This document shows positions 10,737-21,128 of a stretch of DNA of 58,727 bases, one piece after another; the stretch's first letter is position 1; each line of letters opens with the position of its first letter. A model generated the notes under the pieces. The model had not been told where the DNA came from. It made no database searches and saw nothing but the letters and a program-made list of their open reading frames with translations. Both the position numbers and the translations under genes were made by a program. Origin of the DNA: an uncultured Pelagibacteraceae bacterium (GTDB lineage Bacteria; Pseudomonadota; Alphaproteobacteria; Pelagibacterales; Pelagibacteraceae); NCBI GenBank assembly GCA_902597425.1, contig CACJXT010000003.1, positions 1-58,727 on the forward strand. The letters are read 5' to 3'.

Positions 10737-11093
10737 TTAATTTAATGCTGATTGAGCTTTTTTTACGATTGTTTTAAAGGCTTCTGGGTTATCATAAGCT
10801 ATTTCTGCTAGTATTTTTCTATCAAGTTGAATTCCAGATTTATTTAGCCCATTAATAAATTTTGAGTATGTTAAACCTTCAGCTCTTACCCCAGCATTAA
10901 TTCTCTGTATCCATAAAGACTTAAAATCTCTTTTTTTTGCTCTACGATCCCTATAAGCATATTGCATTGCTTTTTCCATAGCTTGTTTTGCAACTCTAAT
11001 CGTATTTTTTCTTCTTCCCCACTGACCTTTAACAGCTTTTAAAACTTTTTTATGTTTAGCGTGGCTAGTTACACCTCTTTTTACTCTTGTCAT
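10737..11093 (-). CDS. rplT: 50S ribosomal protein L20
   Basis: The 118-residue protein has the family's usual length and a strongly basic N-terminal half ([19 protein letters not shown]), followed by [20 protein letters not shown] and [17 protein letters not shown]20 binds 23S rRNA early in large-subunit assembly, and in some bacteria represses its own operon by binding the mRNA. It starts one base after the rpmI stop, in the standard order infC-rpmI-rplT. Confidence 0.98.
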   Translation of the reverse strand: MTRVKRGVTSHAKHKKVLKAVKGQWGRRKNTIRVAKQAMEKAMQYAYRDRRAKKRDFKSLWIQRINAGVRAEGLTYSKFINGLNKSGIQLDRKILAEIAYDNPEAFKTIVKKAQSALN

Positions 11094-11094
11094 T

Positions 11095-11301
11095 TTATCC
11101 CCTTAAACTGTAAGGCATATATGATTTAACTATTTTGCCATCCTGTTTTGACATCTTAGTTGTGCCTCTTAATTTTCTTATTTGTGAATTTGTTCTTTTA
11201 ATCATACCATGCCTTTTACCAGCTTGAGCCATTATCACCTTCCCTCTAGCTGTAATTTTAAATCTTTTCTTTGCTGAACTTTTGGTTTTTAGCTTTGGCA
11301 T
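11095..11301 (-). CDS. rpmI: 50S ribosomal protein L35
   Basis: This 68-residue basic protein begins [20 protein letters not shown] and contains [18 protein letters not shown], the normal L35 sequence pattern and length. It sits between infC and rplT, with a 52-base leader after infC that could hold operon-specific control. No clear fold can be assigned to that leader by eye. Confidence 0.97.
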   Translation of the reverse strand: MPKLKTKSSAKKRFKITARGKVIMAQAGKRHGMIKRTNSQIRKLRGTTKMSKQDGKIVKSYMPYSLRG

Positions 11302-11353
11302 AATTGGTCAGGTTATACAAATATTGATATAAATTTACAACACCTATTATTAT

Positions 11354-11899
11354 TTATAAAGGTTGGATAACCATTATTATTTGTTTACCATCAAATCTTG
11401 GGTCCAATTCAACCTTACCTACCTCTTGCATATCAATTTTAATTTTATCCATTAACTCTTCGCCTAAATGTGAGTGTTGTAATTCTCTTCCCTTAAATCT
11501 AATGGTAAATTTTACTTTATCACCTTTAGATATAAACTTTTGGGCATTCTTAATCTTAAATTGATAATCATGAGTTTCTGTTACAGGTCGTAGTTTAATT
11601 TCTTTTACTTCAATTTTTTTTTGTTTTTTTTTTGCCTGGTTAGCTTTTTTTTGAATATCGTACTTATATTTACCTATATCAATAATTTTACAAACTGGAG
11701 GTTTAGCATTAGGCGCAATTTCAATTAAATCCAAACCTTCTTCTTTTGCCATTGATATAGCTTCATTTGTATTTAATATTCCTAAATTTTCTCCATTACT
11801 AGCTATGACTTGTACTTCGGGTGAATTAATTCTATTGTTAGATTTTGGACCCCTATCCCTAGTTCTTTTTTGAAAATTATTTTGTCTAAATTCTGCCAC
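11354..11899 (-). CDS. infC: Translation initiation factor IF-3
   Basis: The 181-residue protein has the IF3 N-domain (NNRINSPEVQVIASNGENLG, about residues 21-40), a basic linker KKANQAKKKQKKIEVKEIKLRP, here cited only as a Lys-rich segment at about 95-115, and the C-domain ending in DGKQIIMVIQPL. It keeps the subunits apart and proofreads start codons. The start codon is GTG and directly abuts the thrS stop (TAA|GTG, zero gap), so initiation probably depends on ribosomes finishing thrS. Enterobacterial infC uses AUU for autocontrol; here a different rare start (GTG) is used. Confidence 0.96.
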   Translation of the reverse strand: MAEFRQNNFQKRTRDRGPKSNNRINSPEVQVIASNGENLGILNTNEAISMAKEEGLDLIEIAPNAKPPVCKIIDIGKYKYDIQKKANQAKKKQKKIEVKEIKLRPVTETHDYQFKIKNAQKFISKGDKVKFTIRFKGRELQHSHLGEELMDKIKIDMQEVGKVELDPRFDGKQIIMVIQPL

Positions 11900-13816
11900 T
11901 TAGTTTGATGGTGCTCTGTTTAAAGCAGCAAATTTTTTAAGAAATGTTTTTACTTCCATATTTTCCTGTTTATTAGAATCCAATCTTCTAATAGTTACCG
12001 TGTTACTGTCAACTTCTTTTTTTCCGCAAATCAATAAAAGTGGTATTTTCGCCATCGAATGTTCGCGAATTTTATAATTTAAATTGTGATTTTTCAAATC
12101 TACTTCAGAATTAATTCCAATATTATTGATTTTTTGATTGACTTCTTTTGCGTAAGTATCAAAATCTTCAGAAACTGGTATCACCATTACTTGTAGCGGG
12201 GCTATCCAAAAAGGAAGTTTGCCAGAATAATTTTCGATTAAAATTCCAATAAATCTTTCTAAAGATCCAAATAATGCTCTATGCAACATGACAGGAATTT
12301 TTTTACTACCATCTCTATCTACAAATGAAGCACCCAATCTCTCAGGCAAATTAAGATCAACCTGTAATGTTCCACATTGCCATTCTCTACCTATTGCATC
12401 TCTTAATACAAACTCAATTTTTGGCCCATAAAATGCGCCCTCTCCTTTATTGATGCTATATTCAAGTTTTGAAGCTTTAACTGCTTTTAATAAAGCTGCT
12501 TCTGATTTATCCCATACTTGATCTTCTCCAACTCTTACTTCGGGCCTGTCTGAATATTTTAGTATTACATTTTCAAATCCAAGATCCTTATAAATTTCTA
12601 AAATTAAATTTGTAACTGACAAACATTCTTCGGTAATTTGATCTTCAGTGCAAAATATATGGGCATCATCTTGAGTAAATGCTCTAACTCTTAATAATCC
12701 ATGTAAGGCACCAGAAGGTTCATATCTATGAACTTTTCCAAATTCTGACATTTTAAGTGGTAAATCCCTATAACTTTTTAATCCTTGATTATAAACTTGG
12801 ACGCAACCAGGACAATTCATTGGTTTTATAGCAAAAATTTTTTCATCTGGAGTTTCTGAAGTATACATATTTTCCCCAAATTTTTCCCAGTGGCCAGATT
12901 TTTCCCACAAGGATCTATCTAAGATTTCAGGTGTATTAATTTCTTTATATCCAGCTTGATCCTGTTTCTTTCTCATATAGGAGACAAGTTTTTGAAAAAG
13001 GCTCCATCCTTTTTCATGCCAAAATACTGATCCTGGACTTTCTTCTCTAAAATGAAATAAATCCATTTCTTTTCCTAATTTTCTATGGTCTCTTTTTTCG
13101 GCTTCTTCAATTCTTTTTAAGTATTCATCTAGTTCTTTTTGAGATGGCCAGGAAGTTCCATAAATTCTTTGTAACATTTCATTATTTGAATTTCCTCTCC
13201 AATAAGCTCCTGAAACTTTGGTAAGTTTAAAATACTTACCAATTTTACCAGTCGATGAAAGATGCGGACCCTTACAAAGATCATACCATTTACCATGATA
13301 ATACACGGAAACTTCTTGATCTTCTGGAATACTGTCTACTAATTCAACTTTATAATTTTCTCCAATTTTTTTATAATGTTCTTTTGCTTTTTTTCTTTCC
13401 CATACTTCTCTCTTTGTCGGCTCATCTTTCTCAATAATTTGTCTCATTTTTTTTTCGATTTTTTCTAGATCTTTAAGAGTAAATGGTTCTTTTCTTGAAA
13501 AATCATAATAAAAACCATCTTTAATTGCTGGACCAATTGCTATTTTAGTTCCGGGAAATAATTCTTGAACAGCCATTGCCATTATATGTGTAGTGTCATG
13601 CCTTATAGCATCTAATCCTTCGCTATCTTTAGGTGTTATTATTTTTACTGAAGAGTCGTTGTTTATTAAATAGCTTAAATCTTTTAACTCATCATCTACA
13701 GTCATTATTAAAGCCTGCTTAGATAGTGACTTGCTTATTTTTTCAGCTATTTCTTTACCTGATACTGCTTTATTAAATTCTAAAGTTTTACCATCAGGTA
13801 ATTTAATTATTGGCAT
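11900..13816 (-). CDS. thrS: Threonyl-tRNA synthetase
   Basis: At 638 residues it is full length: TGS domain (about 1-62), editing domain with the zinc-site-like HDTTHIMAMAV (about 73-83), class II core with KPMNCPGC and HGLLRVRAFTQDD, motif 3 HRALFGSLERFIG, and a C-terminal anticodon-binding domain (about 540-635). It charges tRNA-Thr and edits Ser-tRNA-Thr. The stop abuts infC and the start abuts the upstream GT4 stop, both with zero gap. thrS-infC-rpmI-rplT is a widely conserved order. Confidence 0.98.
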   Translation of the reverse strand: MPIIKLPDGKTLEFNKAVSGKEIAEKISKSLSKQALIMTVDDELKDLSYLINNDSSVKIITPKDSEGLDAIRHDTTHIMAMAVQELFPGTKIAIGPAIKDGFYYDFSRKEPFTLKDLEKIEKKMRQIIEKDEPTKREVWERKKAKEHYKKIGENYKVELVDSIPEDQEVSVYYHGKWYDLCKGPHLSSTGKIGKYFKLTKVSGAYWRGNSNNEMLQRIYGTSWPSQKELDEYLKRIEEAEKRDHRKLGKEMDLFHFREESPGSVFWHEKGWSLFQKLVSYMRKKQDQAGYKEINTPEILDRSLWEKSGHWEKFGENMYTSETPDEKIFAIKPMNCPGCVQVYNQGLKSYRDLPLKMSEFGKVHRYEPSGALHGLLRVRAFTQDDAHIFCTEDQITEECLSVTNLILEIYKDLGFENVILKYSDRPEVRVGEDQVWDKSEAALLKAVKASKLEYSINKGEGAFYGPKIEFVLRDAIGREWQCGTLQVDLNLPERLGASFVDRDGSKKIPVMLHRALFGSLERFIGILIENYSGKLPFWIAPLQVMVIPVSEDFDTYAKEVNQKINNIGINSEVDLKNHNLNYKIREHSMAKIPLLLICGKKEVDSNTVTIRRLDSNKQENMEVKTFLKKFAALNRAPSN

Positions 13817-14971
13817 TTATTTTATTAATTTTTTATATTCTGAATAAGTAGAAAAACACATTTTTTCAATGTTAAATTTTTTTATTACATTTTTTCTACC
13901 CTCATTACCCATAATTTTCAATGTAGTATCATCTAATTTTAATGCTTCTATAATTTTTTGACTTAAAGACTCTGGTTTTCCTGACTCAAATAATAAGCCA
14001 GTCTTGTCATTAATGATCGTTTCATTAGATCCTCCAATATTGCTTGCTATAATTAGTTTTTCCATTGATTGAGCTTCTACCGAAACTCTTCCAAAGGCTT
14101 CTGGTTCAATTGATGATGAAACTACTATATCAGAAATTTTATACGCTAATGGCATATGTTTGCAGTGATCAACAAATTTAACTTGTTTATTTAACCTATG
14201 TTGTTCTACAAGTCTAAAAAGTTTTTTCTTATAAACATCTCTTCCTTGTGCATCCCCTAAAATTACAGCATTAAATACTTCTTGTTTTAATTCTCTATTT
14301 ACAAGATTAAGAGCTTCAATAAAAATTTCTTGTCCCTTCCAAGAAGTTAATCTCCCAGGAAGCAATATTAATTTTTTATCTTTTTCAATATTCCATTGTA
14401 AAATTAATTTTTTTTCTTCATTCTCTTTGATTTTTTTTGAATCAAAATAATCAACATTAATTCCTCTAAAAATAACCAAAAACTTTTTTTGCTCATTCAA
14501 ATATTTTGAATAATTTTCACTAATATGTGAAAAAATAAAATTTGATCCAGCTATCAATAAATCTGACCTTACCATTACTGAATTATAAAATTTTTTAATA
14601 GAACTATTAAAATTATAAGTTCCATGAAATGTAGTTACAAATTTTCTTCTAGTAATTTTTGTAGCAAATAAACATGACCAAGCAGGTGCTCTACTTCTTG
14701 CATGAACAATTGAAATATTAAAAAACAAAATGATAAAAATTAAAATTAACGAATTAAGAAAAATTAAAATCGGATTCTTAAGATGAACAGGAAGTCTAAT
14801 TACTGTTACTTTTTTTTTATTTACATATTTAAGTAATGAGCCACCACTTGTAACTATATAAGAAGAACAGTTATTTTCTGGTAAATAATGAGCTAAATCG
14901 TAACAACCAATCTCTGCTCCTCCATAACCCAATTTTGGAATAACTTGTAAAACTTTTATTTTAGATGACAT
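13817..14971 (-). CDS. GT4-family glycosyltransferase
   Basis: This 384-residue protein has an N-terminal acceptor domain starting KVLQVIPKLGYGGAEIG, a GT-B linker, and a C-terminal donor domain with LILLPGRLTSWKGQEIFIEA and the E-x7-E-type motif EAFGRVSVEAQSMEKLIIAS. A hydrophobic stretch at about residues 63-85 may hold it to the membrane. It is predicted to transfer a sugar from a nucleotide donor to a lipid or surface glycan. It is the first gene of the minus-strand run that continues with thrS, with its stop directly abutting the thrS start. Sugar and acceptor are unknown. Confidence 0.85.
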   Translation of the reverse strand: MSSKIKVLQVIPKLGYGGAEIGCYDLAHYLPENNCSSYIVTSGGSLLKYVNKKKVTVIRLPVHLKNPILIFLNSLILIFIILFFNISIVHARSRAPAWSCLFATKITRRKFVTTFHGTYNFNSSIKKFYNSVMVRSDLLIAGSNFIFSHISENYSKYLNEQKKFLVIFRGINVDYFDSKKIKENEEKKLILQWNIEKDKKLILLPGRLTSWKGQEIFIEALNLVNRELKQEVFNAVILGDAQGRDVYKKKLFRLVEQHRLNKQVKFVDHCKHMPLAYKISDIVVSSSIEPEAFGRVSVEAQSMEKLIIASNIGGSNETIINDKTGLLFESGKPESLSQKIIEALKLDDTTLKIMGNEGRKNVIKKFNIEKMCFSTYSEYKKLIK

Positions 14972-15013
14972 TTGGTAGAACTATATAATAAGAGATTAAT
15001 GTAATAAACTTTA

Positions 15014-15769
15014 ATGAATAAATTTAAATACTTAAAAATATCAAATAATAAAAAAATTAGATATTTAACCAATTATTATAAGGAAAATCTCTATATTGTT
15101 TTTCTTCCTGGATTTATGTCTGATTTGGAAGGTGATAAGCCCAAAGCTTTTTACAAATATTGCAAAAAAAGAAAACTAGGATTTCTTGGTTTGGAATATT
15201 CAGGTCATGGTAAATCTTCAGGAAAATTTACCAACGGTAATATCAGTAAATGGACTAATGAAATTCAAATAACAATAAAAAAAATTGTAAAAAAAAACAA
15301 TTTTATTTTAGTAGGTTCGAGTATGGGTTCTTGGTTATCATTAAATCAATTTAAATATTTTAAAAAGCAAATTAAAGGATTTTTGGGTATTGGTTCAGCA
15401 CCTGAATTTTTAGAAAGATTAATGTGGAAAAAATTTACAAAAAAAATGAAAAAAGAAACTATTAAAAAAGGAATATACAATTTAAAGCATGGTGATTATG
15501 AATATCCTATTTCCTATCAACTAATAAAAGATGGGAGAAAAAATAAGATATTAAATAAAAAGTTTACATCAAAAATCTATACAACTATGATTCATGGAAG
15601 TAAAGATGAGGTAGTTCCAATTATTTACTCAAGAAAAATTCTCAAATTATTTGATGGAGCTAAAAAAAAAATTATAATAATTAAAAATGGAGACCATAGT
15701 CTATCTAATAAAAAAAACCTTAAGAAAATTACTTTAGAATTAAATAAGATTGTTTCTAATGTGATTTAA
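15014..15769 (+). CDS. Alpha/beta-hydrolase (serine hydrolase)
   Basis: The 251-residue protein shows the alpha/beta-hydrolase pattern: FLPGFMSDLEGDK oxyanion region (about residues 31-43), nucleophile elbow VGSSMGSW (Ser near residue 104), acid-containing MIHGSKDEVVPI and the catalytic His in KNGDHSLS. There is no signal peptide. It could be an esterase, thioesterase or peptidase; the substrate is not predictable. The gene is divergent from the GT4-thrS operon (42-base gap) and its last 30 bases overlap the end of the convergent YeeZ-like gene. Confidence 0.8.
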   Translation: MNKFKYLKISNNKKIRYLTNYYKENLYIVFLPGFMSDLEGDKPKAFYKYCKKRKLGFLGLEYSGHGKSSGKFTNGNISKWTNEIQITIKKIVKKNNFILVGSSMGSWLSLNQFKYFKKQIKGFLGIGSAPEFLERLMWKKFTKKMKKETIKKGIYNLKHGDYEYPISYQLIKDGRKNKILNKKFTSKIYTTMIHGSKDEVVPIIYSRKILKLFDGAKKKIIIIKNGDHSLSNKKNLKKITLELNKIVSNVI

Positions 15770-16615
15770 TCCTTCTATATAAGTTGGAAACTTTAGATTA
15801 TAATTAAAAAAACTTTTCATTTTTTTATTACTCACTTTTTTAGAATCTTTATAAAAATTTTTTAGCATTTCACTTTCAATGTCCTTAATCTCAACAGTTT
15901 TTAATTTGTTAATATCTAGAATTTTAGCACCATACAATGTTACTTCTTCTGAAGAAGAAGGTTTATCATCGGAAATATTGTATATTTCATTAGTTTTAAA
16001 ATTTGACAAGGATTTAAATAAAATGTTTGCAATATCTTCAACGTAAATTCTTGAAAAAAAATGATCTTTTTTCTTTATTATATTTGTGTTTCCAGATTTT
16101 AATCTAACTAATATATTTCTTTCTTTTGAATAAATTCCAGACAATCTAAATATCTGTAATGGTATTTTTTTTTTTTTTGCGAATGTTAACCAAGATTTTT
16201 CTGATGCGAGTCTATCCAGTCCATTTTTAGATGTTGGATTAGTTTTGCTTAGTTCATTTACCCATTTTCCTTGATGATCTCCATAAACACTTGTTGCAGA
16301 TAAATAAGTAATCCATTTAGGATTGCATTCTTGTATTATTTTTTCAAAATTTTTAATAACTATATCTGATCCATTAATTGGTGGTATTGAAATTAAAAAA
16401 TGATCCGATTTTTTAAGTTTATTGATTAAATTTTTATCAAAAGTGTCACCAATTAATTGAAAGTTATTATAGGTTATTTTATCAATTTTTTTTATTTGTG
16501 TTTTTTCTCTAGAAGTAACTGATAAGTTTACATTAAATTTTTCCAAATTAATTTTTTTTATAAAATTTTTTGCCACCTGACCAAACCCAAAACAGAAAAT
16601 GTTTATATTTTTCAT
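15740..16615 (-). CDS. YeeZ-like NAD(P)-dependent oxidoreductase (atypical extended SDR)
   Basis: This 291-residue protein has an N-terminal Rossmann motif NIFCFGFGQVAKNF and a mid-protein WITYLSATSVYGDHQGKWV. The YG.H/G-W pattern is typical of YeeZ-type epimerase/dehydratase-like proteins rather than classic SDRs, whose YxxxK is not obvious. It begins one base after the gltB stop and is likely the last gene of the gltD-gltB operon. It overlaps the 3' end of the alpha/beta hydrolase by 30 bases on the other strand. Substrate unknown. Confidence 0.75.
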   Translation of the reverse strand: MKNINIFCFGFGQVAKNFIKKINLEKFNVNLSVTSREKTQIKKIDKITYNNFQLIGDTFDKNLINKLKKSDHFLISIPPINGSDIVIKNFEKIIQECNPKWITYLSATSVYGDHQGKWVNELSKTNPTSKNGLDRLASEKSWLTFAKKKKIPLQIFRLSGIYSKERNILVRLKSGNTNIIKKKDHFFSRIYVEDIANILFKSLSNFKTNEIYNISDDKPSSSEEVTLYGAKILDINKLKTVEIKDIESEMLKNFYKDSKKVSNKKMKSFFNYNLKFPTYIEGLNHIRNNLI

Positions 16616-16616
16616 T

Positions 16617-19600
16617 TTAACTTACTTCTTGAACAATAGGGTCTTCTGTAAGTGGATTTGCTAACTTATTAATCATTTCTTTTGGACAAACCTGAACAAA
16701 ATTCAAAATTTCTTTGTCAAAATTATCAATTATTTTTTTTGATAACATAGAATTTGTTTCTTTATAATGTTCTTCTATTAAAATTTTCAGATAATTGTTC
16801 CAATATTTAGTTTCGATTTTTTGCCATATAACTGTCTCTGGATTTACAGACTTTTCAAAATCTGAAGTTATATCATAAATAAAAGCCATCCCTCCTGTCA
16901 TTCCAGCTGCAAAGTTATCTCCTACTTTACCTAAAATAACGACTGTGCCTCCAGTCATATATTCACATCCATTGGAATCGCAACCTTCAATCACTGAAAT
17001 AGCTCCTGAATTTCTTACAGCAAATCTTTCTCCAGCTTTTCCTGATGCAAATAATTTTCCTGAAGTTGCACCATATAATACAGTATTTCCTATAATTGTA
17101 TTTTCTTCACTTTTTAAATTACTTCCTATTGGTGGATGAATTACTAATTTAGCACCTGACAATCCTTTACCAACATAATCATTTGCATCTCCAAATATTT
17201 TTAATTTTAATCCTTCAATTGCAAATGCACCAAAGGATTGACCAGCTGAACCAAAAAAATCAATAGAAATAAAATCCTCTTGAAGTTTTCTCTTATTAAA
17301 TTTCTTATAAATATAGTGTGAAAGTCTAGTACCAACTGCTCTATGAATATTTTTTATGTCATACAAATGATGTATTTTCTTTTCATTATTAAATTTTTCT
17401 TTTACATCTTTATAAATTTGCTCATCCAAAGTATCAGGTACTTCGTTTATAATTTTTTTTTCACAATATCTTTTATTTTCACCAGGATCAGCTTGAACAA
17501 ACAATGGATTTAAATCAAGGTCGTCAAGACTTTCTGATCCTTTACTTACCTGTCTTAATAAATCAGTTCTACCAATAATTTCATTTAACGATTTAAAACC
17601 TAAACCTGCTAAAATCTCTCTTACCTCTTCAGCAATAAAATTAAATAAATTAACTACTTTTTCTGGTGTGCCTGTAAATTTTTCTCTGAGTTTTTCATCT
17701 TGAGTACATACTCCTACTGGACATGTGTTTGAATGACATTGTCTTACTAATATACAACCCATTGCTACAAGTGATGTAGTTCCAATTCCAAATTCTTCTG
17801 CCCCCATCATTGCTGCAATTACAATATCTCTTCCTGTTTTTATCCCACCATCTGTTCTTAAAGTTACACGATGTCTTAAATTATTTAATGTTAATATTTG
17901 ATTAGCTTCTGTAAGTCCCATCTCCCAAGGTATACCAACATATTTTATGCTTGTCTGAGGGCTTGCTCCCGTACCTCCAGAATGGCCAGAAATTAAAATA
18001 ATATCAGCTTTTGCTTTTGCAACACCGGCAGCAATTGTCCCAACTCCACTTGATGCAACCAATTTTACTCCAACACGAGCTTTTGGATTAACTTGTTTTA
18101 AATCATAAATTAATTGCGCAAGATCTTCTATTGAATAAATATCATGATGAGGTGGGGGAGAAATAAGTGTAACTCCAGGAGTTGAATACCTTAATTTTGC
18201 TATGTCTTTTGTAACTTTAAAACCTGGTAACTGTCCTCCTTCTCCTGGTTTTGCACCTTGTGCTATTTTTATTTCTATTTCATTACAATTGTTCAAATAA
18301 TCAATTGTGACACCAAATCTAGCTGAGGCTATCTGTTTTACTCTGGAGTTCGAACTATCTCCATTCTCTAAAACATTAAATCTTTTTGAATCTTCTCCTC
18401 CTTCGCCACTGCAAGAAGCTCCATTAATTCTATTCATGCCAATTGCAAGTGTTTCATGTGCCTCTTTCGATAACGCTCCATGAGACATACTTCCACTACC
18501 AAATCTTTTTAATATTTCTGCTTTATCTTCGACTTGTGAAATATCTATTGGCTTATTTTTATAATTCTTTTTAAAACCTATTAAATCTCTGAGATTAATT
18601 GGTGGCAAATCATAAATTGATTTTGCGTATTTTTTATAAGTTTCATATGAATTATTTGTAACAGCATGCTGTAACATATGAATTAAATTTCCTTGATACT
18701 GATGTGTTTCACCATTTTTTCTATATTTATAAATGCCGCCAATTGGCAAAACGCTAATGTTTTCTTTAAATGCTTGCTTGTGGATTTCTCTGATTTTTTT
18801 TTCAATTCCAATCATACCTATTCCAGAAATTTTTGATGTAATTCCTGGAAAAAATTCAGATACAATTGTTCTGCTTAATCCAACAGTTTCAAAATTACCT
18901 CCCCCTCTGTATGAACTTAACACTGAAATTCCCATCTTAGACATAATTTTTAACAAACCGTTATTTACTGTTTCAATATAACGCTTAACACATTCATCTA
19001 TAGTGAATTTGCTGAATAATTTTTTTTCATATCTTTGATGTATTGTATCTAATGCTAAATATGGATTTATTGTTGTGGCTCCAGCTCCTAATAAAGTAGC
19101 ATATGAATGAGTATCTAATGCTTCACCAGTTTGGATGTTAAGAGACACATAACCTCTTAATCTTTTTTTAATTAAGTAAGAATTAATTGCTCCAACTGCT
19201 AAAAGCATTGGAATAGGTATATTATTTTCATTTAAATTTTTATCAGTTAAAATTATTTGTTTTATACCTTCTCTAACAGCTATCTCTGATAAATTAACAA
19301 TACTATTTAAAGCTTTTTTTAATGTAGAATCTTTTTCAAATGTGCAGTCAATAATAATAAAACTTTTCTCAAAATATTCTTTAAATTTTAAAAACTGCGA
19401 ATTTGATAATATTGGACTATCCAAAACATAAATATTTTCTTTAGTTAAATTACTAAAATCTAAAATATTTCCCATATTTCCAAATCTGGTTTTTAAACTC
19501 ATAACTTTATTCTCTCTTAAAGAATCAATTGGTGGATTAGTAACTTGACTAAAATTCTGTCTAAAATAATGGTTAAGTGGTCTATATCTATCTGATAAAA

Positions 19601-21122
19601 CAGCAATAGGAGTATCATCACCCATAGAACCAGTGGCTTCTTTGGAATCTTCTACCATTGGATGTAAAATTAATTCTAAATCTTCAATAGTTAGTCCAAA
19701 AACATATTGTCTTTTTCTTAATTCTTCTCCAAAAAAAAATCTTTTTTCATTTTTAACATAAAATTTTTTATCAAGATTAATAATTTGATTATTGAAATGC
19801 TTGTATTCTTTTGCAAGGTAATTTTTAATTTCAGCATTATGATAGACCCTACCTTTATCTAATCTTATACCTATTATCTGTCCTGGTCCCAATCTACCTT
19901 TGCTTACAATCTTATTTTCTTCCAAAGATACCATTCCGGTTTCAGATCCAGCAAAAAGAAGTTTATCATTTGTAACAATATACCTTAAAGGCCTTAATCC
20001 ATTTCTATCATTTGCAGCAATAATCCACTCATTATCTGTTGCAGCAATAGCTGCAGGTCCATCCCAAGGTTCAATAGTGCTATTTAAAAAATTAAATAGT
20101 TGCTGCTGGTTTCTTGACAATGTCTTGCTTTTTTTTGACCAAGCATCTGGAATCAACATTAATTTCGCCAATGGTGCAGATTGTCCAGAACGATTTAACA
20201 ATTCAAAAACATTGTCTAGTGCAGCCGAGTCTGAGTTGCCTGAATTTATTACCGGTTTTAGATTTTCTATTTCTTTAAACAAGTCGCTACCCATTTCCTC
20301 CTCATGAACTTTCATCCAATTAATATTGCCTTTTAATGTATTTATTTCTCCATTATGTGCCAAAACTCTAAATGGCTGTGCTAGATCCCAGCTTGGAAAA
20401 GTGTTTGTAGAATACCTTTGATGAAAAATTGCAAATCTAGAAATAAATCTTTTATCTTGTAAATCAGGATAAAAATCTGACAATGTTTCAGCAAGAAACA
20501 TGCCTTTATAAATTATCGATTTTGAACTAAACGAAGGTATATAAAAATCTTTTAATTGAGAATTTAAAGCTTTTTTTTCTATTATTCTTCTAATTATATA
20601 AAGTTGCCTCTCAAGTTCTTTGTGCTTAACGTTTCTGTCTTTTGACTTAAAGATAACTTGAACTATTTCTGGTCTTGTTAATTCTGCTTTGAGACCAAGT
20701 ACGCTAGTATTGATTGGAACTTGTCTCCACCTATAAATATAAAAATTATTGCTTAAAAGCTCTGCTTCAATCAATGTTTTACATTTTTCTTGAGAGTTAT
20801 AGTCATTACGAGGCAAAAAAATCATTCCAACACAAACTTCTCCACCATCATATTGACGGCCATAATTTTCTATTTTTTCTTTAAAAAAATCTTTTGGAAT
20901 TTCCACATGAATTCCAGCACCATCACCAGTTTTTCCATCAGCATCTACTGCTCCACGGTGCCAAACGGCCTTTAGTGCTTCAATCCCATACTCAACAATT
21001 TTTCTAGATTTTTTTCCTTCAGTAGAAGCCACAAATCCAACACCACATGCATCATGTTCCATATTAGGATTGTAAACTTTGCTATTAATTAGTTTATTTA
21101 AATTTTTTTTATAAAGTTTCAT
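16617..21122 (-). CDS. gltB: Glutamate synthase (NADPH) large subunit
   Basis: The 1501-residue protein is standard length. A 25-residue propeptide precedes the nucleophile in EHDACGVGF (Cys26), which releases ammonia from glutamine. The FMN-binding synthase domain carries SGSMSHGALSKEAHE, GEGGEDSKRF and IILISGHSGGTGASPQTS, and the 3Fe-4S cluster ligands lie in CHSNTCPVGVC. The C-terminal GXGXG beta-helix ends with GGMAFIYD. It makes two glutamates from glutamine and 2-oxoglutarate with GltD. It starts 6 bases after gltD, in the order gltD-gltB-YeeZ-like. Confidence 0.98.
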   Translation of the reverse strand: MKLYKKNLNKLINSKVYNPNMEHDACGVGFVASTEGKKSRKIVEYGIEALKAVWHRGAVDADGKTGDGAGIHVEIPKDFFKEKIENYGRQYDGGEVCVGMIFLPRNDYNSQEKCKTLIEAELLSNNFYIYRWRQVPINTSVLGLKAELTRPEIVQVIFKSKDRNVKHKELERQLYIIRRIIEKKALNSQLKDFYIPSFSSKSIIYKGMFLAETLSDFYPDLQDKRFISRFAIFHQRYSTNTFPSWDLAQPFRVLAHNGEINTLKGNINWMKVHEEEMGSDLFKEIENLKPVINSGNSDSAALDNVFELLNRSGQSAPLAKLMLIPDAWSKKSKTLSRNQQQLFNFLNSTIEPWDGPAAIAATDNEWIIAANDRNGLRPLRYIVTNDKLLFAGSETGMVSLEENKIVSKGRLGPGQIIGIRLDKGRVYHNAEIKNYLAKEYKHFNNQIINLDKKFYVKNEKRFFFGEELRKRQYVFGLTIEDLELILHPMVEDSKEATGSMGDDTPIAVLSDRYRPLNHYFRQNFSQVTNPPIDSLRENKVMSLKTRFGNMGNILDFSNLTKENIYVLDSPILSNSQFLKFKEYFEKSFIIIDCTFEKDSTLKKALNSIVNLSEIAVREGIKQIILTDKNLNENNIPIPMLLAVGAINSYLIKKRLRGYVSLNIQTGEALDTHSYATLLGAGATTINPYLALDTIHQRYEKKLFSKFTIDECVKRYIETVNNGLLKIMSKMGISVLSSYRGGGNFETVGLSRTIVSEFFPGITSKISGIGMIGIEKKIREIHKQAFKENISVLPIGGIYKYRKNGETHQYQGNLIHMLQHAVTNNSYETYKKYAKSIYDLPPINLRDLIGFKKNYKNKPIDISQVEDKAEILKRFGSGSMSHGALSKEAHETLAIGMNRINGASCSGEGGEDSKRFNVLENGDSSNSRVKQIASARFGVTIDYLNNCNEIEIKIAQGAKPGEGGQLPGFKVTKDIAKLRYSTPGVTLISPPPHHDIYSIEDLAQLIYDLKQVNPKARVGVKLVASSGVGTIAAGVAKAKADIILISGHSGGTGASPQTSIKYVGIPWEMGLTEANQILTLNNLRHRVTLRTDGGIKTGRDIVIAAMMGAEEFGIGTTSLVAMGCILVRQCHSNTCPVGVCTQDEKLREKFTGTPEKVVNLFNFIAEEVREILAGLGFKSLNEIIGRTDLLRQVSKGSESLDDLDLNPLFVQADPGENKRYCEKKIINEVPDTLDEQIYKDVKEKFNNEKKIHHLYDIKNIHRAVGTRLSHYIYKKFNKRKLQEDFISIDFFGSAGQSFGAFAIEGLKLKIFGDANDYVGKGLSGAKLVIHPPIGSNLKSEENTIIGNTVLYGATSGKLFASGKAGERFAVRNSGAISVIEGCDSNGCEYMTGGTVVILGKVGDNFAAGMTGGMAFIYDITSDFEKSVNPETVIWQKIETKYWNNYLKILIEEHYKETNSMLSKKIIDNFDKEILNFVQVCPKEMINKLANPLTEDPIVQEVS

Positions 21123-21128
21123 ATTATT

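Noticed and set aside
19900-20307. 135-codon plus-strand frame inside gltB
   Set aside because: It is antisense to the glutamine-amidotransferase domain of GltB, with a low-complexity product and no start signal.
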